From Salinimicrobium sp963739625 (lineage in GTDB: Bacteria > Bacteroidota > Bacteroidia > Flavobacteriales > Flavobacteriaceae): a stretch of DNA of 64,000 nucleotides. This document shows positions 54,949 to 63,372 of the stretch, one piece after another. The translations under genes were made by a program, and so were the position numbers. A model generated the notes under the pieces. It searched no databases. It was not told where the DNA came from and worked only from the letters and a program-made list of their open reading frames with translations. The stretch spans positions 124,001-188,000 of the forward strand of contig CAVUAU010000009.1 of the NCBI GenBank assembly GCA_963739625.1, written 5' to 3'. The stretch's first letter is position 1, and every line of letters starts with the position of its first letter.

Positions 54949-57147
54949 TTATTTAGAAGTTGTTGAGGTTTCCGGGTTTTTGATCTTGATATCTGTTCCC
55001 AGACGCTGGATGTATGCAATGAGGGCAACGATCTCGCGATCTTTCATTTCCACGAACGGCAGGCCATTCTCTTCAGCATATTTTTTGTCGGCTTCATAGG
55101 TTGCGACAAAGTCAGGGTCGTTGTAGAGGTTTTTCTCTATCTGTGTTGCCTGGGCATCCATAGCAGCCTGTGCGTTAGCGATTTCTTCTTCGGAATAAGG
55201 CACTCCAAGTTTCACCATAGTCTCCATTTTTGTCTCAATATTGGAGCGGTCATTTTTGTCGGTGATAAGCCATTTAAAACTCGGCATAATAGAACCCGAA
55301 GAAGTGCTTTGAGGATCGTACATGTGGTTGAAATGCCAGTTATCTGAATATTTACCACCAACCCGCATTAAATCTGGACCTGTACGTTTGCTTCCCCACA
55401 GGAACGGGTGATCATAAACATATTCTCCCGCCTTTGAGTATTCGCCATATCGTTCAACTTCACTTCTAAAAGGACGCACCATTTGCGAGTGACAGGAAAC
55501 ACAGCCTTCTCTAATGTAGATATCTCTTCCTTCCAGCTCCAACGGAGTGTATGGTTTCACACTGGTGATGGTTGGAATATTTGATTTTACCAGGATAGTA
55601 GGTACAATTTGAATGATCCCTCCAATAAGGATTGCAATGGTTGCAAGAATGGTAAGCTGTACCGGCTTACGCTCAAGCCAGGTGTGGAAACCTTCTCCCA
55701 CAAGCCTTCTATTGCTTATCTTTTGAAGTGGAGCAGCTTCAGCAAGTTCATCGGTAACTTTTGAACCACTCCTAATGGTCCTGATGATGTTGTACAGCAG
55801 GATGAACATACCACTTATGTACATGCTTCCGCCAATGGCTCGCATCCAGTACATGGGCATGATCTCGGTTACGGTCTCTAAGAAGTTTCCGTAGACAAGA
55901 GTACCGTCAGGGTTGAACTGTTTCCACATGGATGCCTGAACAAATCCAGCAACGTACATAGGCAGTGCATACATAATGATCCCCAGGGTACCTACCCAAA
56001 AATGGGCATTTGCAAGCTTTGTTGACCAGAGTTTTGTTTTGAACATTCGCGGTACAAGCCAGTAGACCATACCAAAAGTTAGAAAGCCGTTCCATGCAAG
56101 GGCACCAACGTGAACGTGAGCAATCACCCAATCACTAAAGTGGGCTATGGCATTTACATTCTTAAGAGAAAGCATAGGTCCTTCAAAGGTGGCCATCCCG
56201 TAACCGGTGATAGCTACGACCATAAATTTAAGAACAGGATCGGTTTTTACTTTGTCCCAGGCACCTCTCAAAGTGAGGAGACCGTTGATCATTCCACCCC
56301 ATGAAGGCATCAACAGCATTACAGAAAATGCCACCCCAAGGTTTTGAGCCCATCCGGGAAGTGCAGAGTAAAGTAAGTGGTGAGGTCCTGCCCATATATA
56401 GATAAAGATGAGGGACCAAAAGTGAATGATAGATAATTTATAAGAATAAACAGGGCGGTTAGCGGCTTTTGGTACAAAATAGTACATCAACCCAAGGAAG
56501 GGAGTAGTAAGGAAAAACGCTACCGCGTTATGGCCATACCACCATTGTACCAGCGCATCCTGTACCCCTGCGTAAACCGAGTAACTTTTAAAAAGCCCCA
56601 CAGGTAGTGCAAGACTGTTAAAGATGTGCAGCACTGCTACAGTGACAAAAGTGGCAATATAGAACCAGATTGCGACATAGAGGTGACGCTGTCTCCTTTT
56701 AAAGATGGTGGCAATGAGGTTCCAGCCAAAAACAACCCATACTATGGCAATAGCGATGTCAAGAGGCCATTCGAGCTCTGCATATTCTTTTGAAGTAGTC
56801 AGCCCCATGGGTAGGGTAATTGCCGCACCAACGATAATAAGTTGCCAACCCCAGAAATTGATGTTACTTAAGATGTCACTGTACATCCTGGCCTTTAGCA
56901 GGCGCTGGGTGGAGTAGTAAACTCCCGCGAAAATGGCATTTCCCACAAAGGCAAAGATCACCGCATTGGTGTGGAGGGGACGAAGCCTTCCAAAGCTCAA
57001 CCAGGAGATCCCGTCTGTGAGGTTGGGAAATAAAAATAAGAAGGCCAAAAGTAGCCCGACAGACATTCCTATCACCCCCCAGAATAAGGTCGCGTAGAGG
57101 AACTTTTTTACGATTTTGTTGTCGTAGTAGAACTGCTGCAATTCCAT
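54949..57147 (-). CDS. ccoN: Fused cytochrome cbb3 oxidase subunits I and II (CcoN-CcoO)
   Basis: The catalytic core of the high-affinity terminal oxidase. Residues about 1-480 are CcoN with twelve helices, containing WWYGHNAVAF and IAHVHVGALAW (heme and copper ligands). Residues about 500-732 are CcoO, with a membrane anchor and one cytochrome c motif CVSCHSQMVRPF near 564. Fusion of N and O is typical in Bacteroidota. It is nine bases downstream of ccoS. Confidence 0.95.
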   Translation of the reverse strand: MELQQFYYDNKIVKKFLYATLFWGVIGMSVGLLLAFLFLFPNLTDGISWLSFGRLRPLHTNAVIFAFVGNAIFAGVYYSTQRLLKARMYSDILSNINFWGWQLIIVGAAITLPMGLTTSKEYAELEWPLDIAIAIVWVVFGWNLIATIFKRRQRHLYVAIWFYIATFVTVAVLHIFNSLALPVGLFKSYSVYAGVQDALVQWWYGHNAVAFFLTTPFLGLMYYFVPKAANRPVYSYKLSIIHFWSLIFIYIWAGPHHLLYSALPGWAQNLGVAFSVMLLMPSWGGMINGLLTLRGAWDKVKTDPVLKFMVVAITGYGMATFEGPMLSLKNVNAIAHFSDWVIAHVHVGALAWNGFLTFGMVYWLVPRMFKTKLWSTKLANAHFWVGTLGIIMYALPMYVAGFVQASMWKQFNPDGTLVYGNFLETVTEIMPMYWMRAIGGSMYISGMFILLYNIIRTIRSGSKVTDELAEAAPLQKISNRRLVGEGFHTWLERKPVQLTILATIAILIGGIIQIVPTILVKSNIPTITSVKPYTPLELEGRDIYIREGCVSCHSQMVRPFRSEVERYGEYSKAGEYVYDHPFLWGSKRTGPDLMRVGGKYSDNWHFNHMYDPQSTSSGSIMPSFKWLITDKNDRSNIETKMETMVKLGVPYSEEEIANAQAAMDAQATQIEKNLYNDPDFVATYEADKKYAEENGLPFVEMKDREIVALIAYIQRLGTDIKIKNPETSTTSK

Positions 57148-57156
57148 ACTTGTTAA

Positions 57157-57342
57157 TTAATCTTTGTTAGTGTTTACTGTTTTACTCGGTTTTTCTTTTA
57201 CAAGCTCATCCTCAAAAAGAATCCGTACTGAAGGTGTATAGTCATCGTCAAATTGACCATTGCGTACGGCAATGATGAAAACAACGAAAAACAATACAGC
57301 TACAATAATGCTGATTGTAAGTAGTAAATAGATGACGCTCAT
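57157..57342 (-). CDS. ccoS: Cytochrome oxidase maturation protein CcoS
   Basis: A 61-residue one-helix protein (about 2-25) of the CcoS family, required for cbb3 assembly. The body contains the typical DDDYTPSVRILFED patch. It is the first gene of the cco operon, with a Crp/Fnr-type promoter. Confidence 0.88.
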   Translation of the reverse strand: MSVIYLLLTISIIVAVLFFVVFIIAVRNGQFDDDYTPSVRILFEDELVKEKPSKTVNTNKD

Positions 57343-57360
57343 ACCTATTTAGAATTAGGA

Positions 57361-57403
57361 CAAAACTATACGCATTGTAGATTTCTAAATATGATTAAAA
57401 TCA
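57361..57403 (-). promoter_or_regulatory. cco operon promoter with Crp/Fnr-type box
   Basis: Minus-strand TGATTTTAATCA (57392-57403), 23 bases, then TAGTTTTG (57361-57368). It is divergent from the nirK promoter, and both share a 127-base interval. Confidence 0.7.
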
Positions 57404-57444
57404 GGTTTGAGGTAAAAAGGAATTTTAGACAATTTTAAGATATA

Positions 57445-57487
57445 TGACTATGCTCATATTCAGGCAGGTATTAAAATAGGACATTTG
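57445..57487 (+). promoter_or_regulatory. nirK promoter with Crp/Fnr-type box
   Basis: TGACTATGCTCA (57445-57456), 23 bases, then GACATTTG (57480-57487), a one-base deviation from TAnnTTTG. It rules out GTG at 57487 as the start and supports the ATG at 57520. Confidence 0.62.
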
Positions 57488-57519
57488 TGTCTGAAATCAA
57501 TATTCTAATATTTCTGATC

Positions 57520-58971
57520 ATGAAAAATATCAAATCTTTAAAAAACCGATTAGTCTATTTAATGTTTGGGACGGCTCTTATTGCCACCTCATTTACCTCT
57601 TGTGAAAAAGTAGAAGCTGCTAAAGAAAACCCCGAGCAAATGAGAGTTTACGGGGAGACCGAGGCAGAACTTACTGCTCCTCCTTTAGTGCCACGTCCCG
57701 TTGGAAAGAGAGCGGCCACAAAATTGGTCGTTAATATGGAGGTCATCGAGAAGGAAATGGAAATGAGCGATGGCGTAAGCTATGTTTACTGGACCTTCAA
57801 TGGTACCGTGCCCGGAAGTTTTATTCGCACCAGGGTAGGAGATGAAGTAGAGTTTCACTTAAAGAACCACCCAGATTCAAAACTGCCTCACAACATTGAC
57901 CTTCACGCTGTGACAGGTCCAGGTGGTGGCGCAAAATCCTCTTTTGTGGCCCCGGGTCATGAAGTGGTGTTTAACTTTAAAACCCTTAACCCCGGTCTAT
58001 ATGTTTACCACTGCGCTACTGCTCCTGTGGGAATGCACATTGCAAATGGTATGTATGGTCTTATCCTTGTTGAGCCCGAAGGTGGACTTCCTCCTGTTGA
58101 TAAAGAGTACTACATCATGCAGGGAGACTTCTATACAGAAGGTGAAAACGGTGACAGAGGGCTTCAGGCCTTTGACATGAACAAAGCCATAGATGAAGAC
58201 GCAGAATATGTTGTTTTCAATGGAAAAGTTGGTGCTCTTACCGGTGAAAATGCGATCACTGCAAAAGTTGGTGAAACCGTTCGTCTTTTTGTTGGTAACG
58301 GTGGTCCAAACCTTGTATCTTCTTTCCACGTGATTGGCGAGATCTTCGACAGAGTTCACGTAGAAGGAGGAGAAATGGTGAACAAAAACGTTCAAACCAC
58401 ATTGATTCCGGCGGGAGGCGCTTCCATGATGGAACTGCGTGTAGACGTTCCGGGGGAATTTGTAATGGTAGACCACTCTATATTTAGAGCTTTCAATAAA
58501 GGAGCCCTGGGGATTCTTCAGGTAGAAGGCCCTGAAAATAAAACGATCTTTGCGGGAAAAACTGCTGAAAGCGTTTACAATCCCACAGATGTTGCCACTA
58601 CTGAAACTTCCGAAGCAACAGAAGGTGCTCCGGTTGCCGAGAAGTCACTGGCCGAAAAACTCGAAAGGGGAAAAACAATCTACAGCCAGACCTGTTTTGC
58701 CTGTCACCAGGCTGCCGGGCAGGGAATACCTAATGCATTTCCTCCACTTGCAGGTTCAGACTTCCTGAATGCAGATCCTCACCGTGCCATTGAAGTCGTG
58801 AAATTTGGATTAACAGGAAAGGTGGAAGTGAACGGAAATGTCTATAATTCTGCAATGCCACAACAAAATCTTTCAGATGAAGATGTAGCCAGTGTGCTTA
58901 CCTACGTGTACAGCCAATGGGGCAACAACAAGACCGAAGTGACCACCGAAATGGTGAAGTCAAAAAAATAA
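57520..58971 (+). CDS. nirK: Copper nitrite reductase with a fused C-terminal cytochrome c domain
   Basis: Reduces nitrite to nitric oxide. The 483-residue protein is a predicted lipoprotein (lipobox SFTSC near residue 28) with two cupredoxin domains. Copper ligands: LPHNIDLHA, YHCATAPVGMHIANGM (type 1 His, Cys, His, Met) and SSFHVIGEIFDRV (type 2 His). After a Thr/Glu/Ala-rich linker, a cytochrome c domain follows with CFACHQAAGQG. The fused heme domain probably receives electrons directly. It heads the nirK-nirV-sco operon, divergent from cco. Confidence 0.94.
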   Translation: MKNIKSLKNRLVYLMFGTALIATSFTSCEKVEAAKENPEQMRVYGETEAELTAPPLVPRPVGKRAATKLVVNMEVIEKEMEMSDGVSYVYWTFNGTVPGSFIRTRVGDEVEFHLKNHPDSKLPHNIDLHAVTGPGGGAKSSFVAPGHEVVFNFKTLNPGLYVYHCATAPVGMHIANGMYGLILVEPEGGLPPVDKEYYIMQGDFYTEGENGDRGLQAFDMNKAIDEDAEYVVFNGKVGALTGENAITAKVGETVRLFVGNGGPNLVSSFHVIGEIFDRVHVEGGEMVNKNVQTTLIPAGGASMMELRVDVPGEFVMVDHSIFRAFNKGALGILQVEGPENKTIFAGKTAESVYNPTDVATTETSEATEGAPVAEKSLAEKLERGKTIYSQTCFACHQAAGQGIPNAFPPLAGSDFLNADPHRAIEVVKFGLTGKVEVNGNVYNSAMPQQNLSDEDVASVLTYVYSQWGNNKTEVTTEMVKSKK

Positions 58972-58996
58972 TTGAAGTAAACTAAAATTCAGTAGA

Positions 58997-59776
58997 ATGA
59001 AAACTATAATCAGATTGGCAATATGTTTCGCAGTATTGATTCAGGCCCCCACATATGGCCAGTCTGATTCAATGGTGCAAATAGAAGGAGGGGAGTTTGT
59101 CCCGCTCTACGGCACAAAAACCGAAGTTGGCGTAAAGGATTTTGAAATGGATGTATATCCGGTAACCAATGCCCAGTTTCAGGAATTTGTAAAAGAGCAT
59201 CCAAGATGGAAACGTTCAGAGGTGAAGAAACTTTTTGCCGATGAGAACTACCTTCGCACCTGGCAGGATGATGAGCATTTTGGAAAGAATCAGCTGCCTA
59301 ATGCCCCGGTGACCAATGTTTCCTGGTATGCAGCTAAGAATTACTGCGAGTGCCAGGGCAAGAGGCTGCCAACCGTAGACGAGTGGGAATACGTTGCTAT
59401 GTCCAACAAGACAATGGCCGATGCTCGTAAAGACCAGGATTATAACAAGTTCATTCTTGGCTGGTATGAAACGCCAAACACTTACGAGAACGCCATTGGC
59501 AAAACCTTCAAAAACTACTGGGGCGTGTATGACATGCACGGCCTTGTTTGGGAGTGGACATTAGATTTCAACTCTGTATTGATCTCGGGCGAATCCCGTG
59601 GCGACAGCACCGGTGATAACAACCTTTTTTGTGGCGCGGCCGCCATTGGCGCTACAGATCTTATGAACTATGCGGCCTTCATGCGATATGCTTTTCGCGG
59701 AAGCATAAAAGCGAATTACGCGATCAAGAATCTTGGCTTCAGGTGTGTAAAAGAGACAAACCGGGAAGCACTTTAA
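58997..59776 (+). CDS. nirV: NirV-like SUMF1/formylglycine-generating-enzyme family protein
   Basis: A 259-residue secreted protein (signal peptide 1-21) of the SUMF1 fold. Landmarks are VTNAQFQEFVKEHP, PVTNVSWYAAKNYCECQGKRLPT and GLVWEWTLDFN, ending NLGFRCVKE. NirV accompanies nirK in many denitrifiers; its exact role is unproven. It is 25 bases after nirK. Confidence 0.87.
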   Translation: MKTIIRLAICFAVLIQAPTYGQSDSMVQIEGGEFVPLYGTKTEVGVKDFEMDVYPVTNAQFQEFVKEHPRWKRSEVKKLFADENYLRTWQDDEHFGKNQLPNAPVTNVSWYAAKNYCECQGKRLPTVDEWEYVAMSNKTMADARKDQDYNKFILGWYETPNTYENAIGKTFKNYWGVYDMHGLVWEWTLDFNSVLISGESRGDSTGDNNLFCGAAAIGATDLMNYAAFMRYAFRGSIKANYAIKNLGFRCVKETNREAL

Positions 59777-59783
59777 ATTTTGA

Positions 59784-60410
59784 ATGATGAAAAAACTTGT
59801 TTTTTTACTTAGCACAATACTGGTTTTTACTGCATGTAATAATGCTGAAAAAGCTGAAAACAAAGAGGAAAAGGCTATTGCTGAAAATAAAGCTGTCGAT
59901 CTTACCGCTGAACTGCCTGAGCTTTCAATTTACAACCTGCCGGCAACCTGGACCACCCAGGATGATGAGCAGATCGAGCTGAAGGATCTTCGTGGAAACG
60001 TGCTGGTCATGGTAATGATCTACACTTCCTGTAAGGCCGCCTGTCCAAGACTGGTCGCAGATATGCGCAATATTGAAAAACAGGTTCCTGAAGAGGACCT
60101 GGACAGGGTGAAGTTTGTGCTGGTAAGCATCGATCCCGAAACAGATACGCCCGAGCGTCTGCACAAATTTGCCGAAGAAAACAAAATGACCGATGATCAA
60201 TGGCTCTTCCTTCGCGGTACCGAAGAAGACACTCGCGAATTTGCAGCCGTTCTTGCGGTGAGCTATAAGCAGATATCCCCGATAGATTTTTCACACTCTA
60301 ATATCATCAGCGTTTTTGACGAAGAAGGGGTGCTGGTGCACCAGCAGGAAGGTCTGGGAGTTGATAATACAGAAACCGTCGAAGCAATAAAGACCGAGGT
60401 TTCGAATTAA
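59784..60410 (+). CDS. SCO1/SenC copper-chaperone-type protein
   Basis: A 208-residue predicted lipoprotein (lipobox FTAC near residue 18) with a thioredoxin fold, the copper-binding YTSCKAACPRL (CxxxC) near 74-84 and FSHSN near 168. It may deliver copper to NirK or the cbb3 oxidase. It follows nirV with a seven-base gap and precedes a terminator. Confidence 0.9.
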   Translation: MMKKLVFLLSTILVFTACNNAEKAENKEEKAIAENKAVDLTAELPELSIYNLPATWTTQDDEQIELKDLRGNVLVMVMIYTSCKAACPRLVADMRNIEKQVPEEDLDRVKFVLVSIDPETDTPERLHKFAEENKMTDDQWLFLRGTEEDTREFAAVLAVSYKQISPIDFSHSNIISVFDEEGVLVHQQEGLGVDNTETVEAIKTEVSN

Positions 60411-60434
60411 AGATTGATTTTCAAGATCAGGATG

Positions 60435-60471
60435 AAAAGGTTTCCAAAAATGACATTTTTGGGAGCCTTTT
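60435..60471 (+). terminator. Terminator of the nirK-nirV-sco operon
   Basis: AAAAGG...CCTTTT outer stem around the CCAAAAATG-A-CATTTTTGG palindrome, followed by a T-rich stretch, 24 bases after the stop. Confidence 0.75.
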
Positions 60472-60488
60472 CTGTTTTAAAGCGGTTC

Positions 60489-60884
60489 CTAAAAGGTTAG
60501 GAGCTGCGGAAAGAATTGTTCAACAAGCCAAAGAATCGTAAGCGCCCAAATCACCAGAATAAAGAAACCTGCAGTCCAGTTCTTTTTCCTGCTGAAGCTT
60601 CTTGTTTCGGCTTCTTTTCTGCAATACTGCATAACTTCTTCAGGAATCATCTTCAGGATGAAATAGATGAGCAACGGAATTATGATCAAGTCGTCCAGCA
60701 GTCCCAATACAGGAATAAAATCGGGGATAAGATCTATAGGGCTCAGGGCATAGCCAACGGTGAACAGGATAAGCAGCTTCACATGCCAGGGCACGAGATC
60801 TTCAGAAACCGCAATTCTAAGGGCCTTAATTTCCTGCTTGAGATCCTCAATTCTTTCCTTAAATGCTTTCCACCATTTTTTCAT
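60489..60884 (-). CDS. YkvA/DUF1232 family membrane protein
   Basis: A 131-residue membrane protein with the DUF1232 core (YALSPIDLIPDFIPVLGLLDD, about 47-67) and a second helix near 105-125. Function unknown. Confidence 0.82.
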   Translation of the reverse strand: MKKWWKAFKERIEDLKQEIKALRIAVSEDLVPWHVKLLILFTVGYALSPIDLIPDFIPVLGLLDDLIIIPLLIYFILKMIPEEVMQYCRKEAETRSFSRKKNWTAGFFILVIWALTILWLVEQFFPQLLTF

Positions 60885-61004
60885 AAGCTATTGCTCCGGG
60901 TTGCTTTAGAGGCTAAGATAGCAAAGCAAAAACTTAACGCCTTGTTTAGACTTTTTATGGCTTGCAATTTTTAACTTCAGCCAAGCACCATTCAATTCAA
61001 CAAC

Positions 61005-61775
61005 ATGAAAATCGTAACCTATAATGTTAATGGCATCAACGCCCGACTTCCAGTATTGCTAAAATGGCTCAAAAAGGCCTCACCCGATTTGGTTTGCCTG
61101 CAGGAGCTCAAGTCGCCCGATGAGAAAATTCCGAAGGAGGAGATCGTGGAGGCCGGCTACAAAGGAGTCTGGTTTGGACAGCCGCGATGGAATGGAGTGG
61201 CATTTTTGAGCAAGGAACATGATATTGAAGAGGTGCAGCGGGGCCTTCCCGGTGATCCTGAAGATGAGCAAAGCCGCTATCTCGAGGCCAATGTGAACGG
61301 CATCAGGATTGGTTGCATCTATCTCCCCAATGGCAATCCCGCACCGGGACCAAAATTCGATTACAAACTGGACTGGTTTGAGAGGTTGAATTCACACGCA
61401 AAAAAGTTGCTAAAGTTGGATCAGCCCGTCGTCCTCACCGGGGATTTTAATGTGATACCTACAGATCTTGATGCCTATAAACCCGAAAGATGGGTAGACG
61501 ATGCACTTTTTTTTCCCGAATCAAAGGCTGCTTTCAAAAAGTTGGTCGACCAGGGTTGGACAGATGTTATTCGTGAACTTTATCCCGAAAAGAAGATCTT
61601 CACTTTCTGGGACTACTACCGTAATGCCTTCCGGCGAAATGCGGGTATAAGGATTGATCACTTTTTGGTGAGTCCGCCTTTGAAGGGAAGGATCGTTGAT
61701 GCTGGCGTGGATCTCGAGGTGCGGGGCTGGGAAAAAACCAGCGATCATGCTCCTGTTTGGCTGGAGCTAAAATAA
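61005..61775 (+). CDS. xth: Exodeoxyribonuclease III (AP endonuclease)
   Basis: A 256-residue Xth/APE-type endonuclease for base-excision repair. Catalytic motifs: YNVNGINA, LQELKSPD (Glu metal ligand), PRWNGVAFLS, LTGDFNVIPTD and the C-terminal SDHAPVWLEL. Full length. Confidence 0.95.
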   Translation: MKIVTYNVNGINARLPVLLKWLKKASPDLVCLQELKSPDEKIPKEEIVEAGYKGVWFGQPRWNGVAFLSKEHDIEEVQRGLPGDPEDEQSRYLEANVNGIRIGCIYLPNGNPAPGPKFDYKLDWFERLNSHAKKLLKLDQPVVLTGDFNVIPTDLDAYKPERWVDDALFFPESKAAFKKLVDQGWTDVIRELYPEKKIFTFWDYYRNAFRRNAGIRIDHFLVSPPLKGRIVDAGVDLEVRGWEKTSDHAPVWLELK

Positions 61776-62051
61776 TTCAGGATTTAACATTCAAGATTCA
61801 AGATCTTCCCTTTGAAATTTCAACTTTCAAGCACCAAATTCCAGTTAGTTTGGATGCTTTTTCCGTTTTACCCCGGCCCTAAAGGGAGACGGAAAAAGTG
61901 TTGAGGTTTCAAAAGTGGCATTTTTCAGCTGTCTTTGATTCTGCGATTATCCGGGAGATCTGAGGGAATGATCTGGAAGTTTCAACTTTCAAGCACCAAA
62001 TTCCAAAAGGATTTCTTCGCTTTTCCCGTTTTACCCCAACCCTAAAGGGAG

Positions 62052-62362
62052 ACGGAAAAAGCTGAAGAGGTTTCAGAAGTGGCATTTTTGAGAGATCTTT
62101 GATTCTGCGGTTATCCGCGAGATCTGCGGGAATGATTGTGAAAATTCCAATCTTCAAGCACCAAATTCCAAAAGGATTTCGGGTTAAATATTTAAAATTC
62201 ACAATTCTTTGCGGTCTTAGCGGAAGCTTTGCGGCCTTGGCGTGAAACTTTTTAAACCCAAGGAGGAATCTCTTCCGAAATCCAGTAGAACTACAGGAAG
62301 TTCGCTTTTCCCGTTTTACCCCGGCCCCAAATGGAGACGGGAAAAGAGCTGAGGTGTCAAAA
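62052..62362 (+). repeat. Long direct repeat, copy A
   Basis: Copy of about 310 bases, matched by 62838-63148 with an offset of 785-786 bases. By eye roughly nine of ten positions agree, with one net indel. Confidence 0.75.
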
Positions 62363-62442
62363 ATATTTTTTCAGCAGTCTTTATTCTCTTCTTTCTTCAC
62401 TTTTTTCCGATCCCGGGATTATTTATCTTCCGAAATAAAAAC

Positions 62443-62742
62443 ATGATCTCAAGACACTGGTCCGGCCGTATAAAACCTGAAGAATCTAACAACTATATCA
62501 ATTATCTTAAAACCCAAATCATTCCGAAGCTGAGAAAAATGAAGGGCTTTCGCGGAGCAAGCATCCAAAAAAGAGAATTGGAGCATGCCTTTGATTTTCT
62601 CTTTATTTCCAACTGGGATTCCCTTGAAGATATTGAACAGTTTGCAGGTAAGGAAATAGGTGTTGCAGTAGTTTCTGAAACCGCGCAAAACATGATGACC
62701 GATTTCGACAAGGAGGTTCGGCATTATGAGGTGATAAATTAA
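62443..62742 (+). CDS. Antibiotic biosynthesis monooxygenase (ABM) domain protein
   Basis: A 99-residue ferredoxin-fold ABM-type protein, typically oxidising small aromatic or quinone-like compounds or heme. Landmarks are ISRHWSGRIKPEESNNYINYL and FLFISNWDSLEDIEQFAG. It lies between the two long direct repeats. Role unknown. Confidence 0.78.
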   Translation: MISRHWSGRIKPEESNNYINYLKTQIIPKLRKMKGFRGASIQKRELEHAFDFLFISNWDSLEDIEQFAGKEIGVAVVSETAQNMMTDFDKEVRHYEVIN

Positions 62743-62837
62743 AATTCCAAATTTCAAGCACCAAATACCAGTAAGACTTGATCTCTTTTTCCGTTTTCCC
62801 CCGACCTCCTAAAGCCCGCCTGCGGCCGGCAGGGGAA

Positions 62838-63148
62838 ACGGAAAAAGCTGAAGAGATTTCAGAAGTGGCATTTTTGAGAGATCTTTGATTCTGCGGTTAT
62901 CCGCGAGATCTGCGGGAATGATTTGGAAATTCCAAATTCCAAGCACCAAAATCCAAAAGGATTTCGGGTTCAATATTTAAAATTCACAATTCTTTGCGGT
63001 CTTAGCGGAAGCTTTGCGGCCTTCGCGTGAAACTTTTTAAACCCAAGGAGGAATCTCTTCCGAAATCCGGTAGAACTACAGGAAGTTCGCTTTTTCCGTT
63101 TTACCCCAACCCTAAAGGGAGACGGAAAAAGTGCTGAGGTTTCAAAAA
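62838..63148 (+). repeat. Long direct repeat, copy B
   Basis: Second copy of the 310-base unit, 96 bases past the monooxygenase stop. The same module order is kept: hairpin arm, palindrome, TTATCCGCGAGA, CAAGCACCAAAATCC, TTTGCGG and hairpin. Confidence 0.75.
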
Positions 63149-63372
63149 TGGTATTTTTGAGAGGTTTTGGGTTCTGCGGTTATCGCGAGATTTGAGGAAA
63201 ATGAAAAAGAAATTTCAATTCTGAAGCCCCAAATTCCAAGGCGATTAAATTCATTTCCGGTTTTACCCCGGCCCTAAAGCCCGCCTGCGGCCGGCAGGGG
63301 AGACGGAAAAGTGCTGAGGTCTCAAAAATGGCATTTTCAGCTGTCTTTTTTCTCTCCTCTTTCTTCTTTTTT

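Larger units (their letters stand above)
61776..63352. repeat. Composite repeat array bracketing a monooxygenase gene
   Basis: Six hairpins built on TTTTTCCGTTTTACCCC...GGGAGACGGAAAAA (near 61855-61897, 62018-62060, 62305-62346, 62788-62846, 63089-63130 and 63255-63310). Two carry a GCCCGCCTGCGGCCGGCAGG insert. Each is followed by a palindrome of the CAAAAATGNCATTTTTG type. Other modules are the TTCTGCGGTTATCCGCGAGA element, TTCAAGCACCAAATTCCA (six copies, one variant) and a TTTGCGGTCTTAGCGGAAGC element. The only gene inside is 62443-62742. Confidence 0.75.

Noticed and set aside
57487..57519. GTG start adding eleven residues to NirK
   Set aside because: The GTG lies in the -7 element, so it would be upstream of the expected transcript start; ATG at 57520 gives a normal lipoprotein signal.
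61909..62202. A 97-residue minus-strand frame in the repeat array
   Set aside because: It is made of repeated modules (the same peptide block NPFGIWCLK occurs twice), so it reflects repeat DNA, not a gene.
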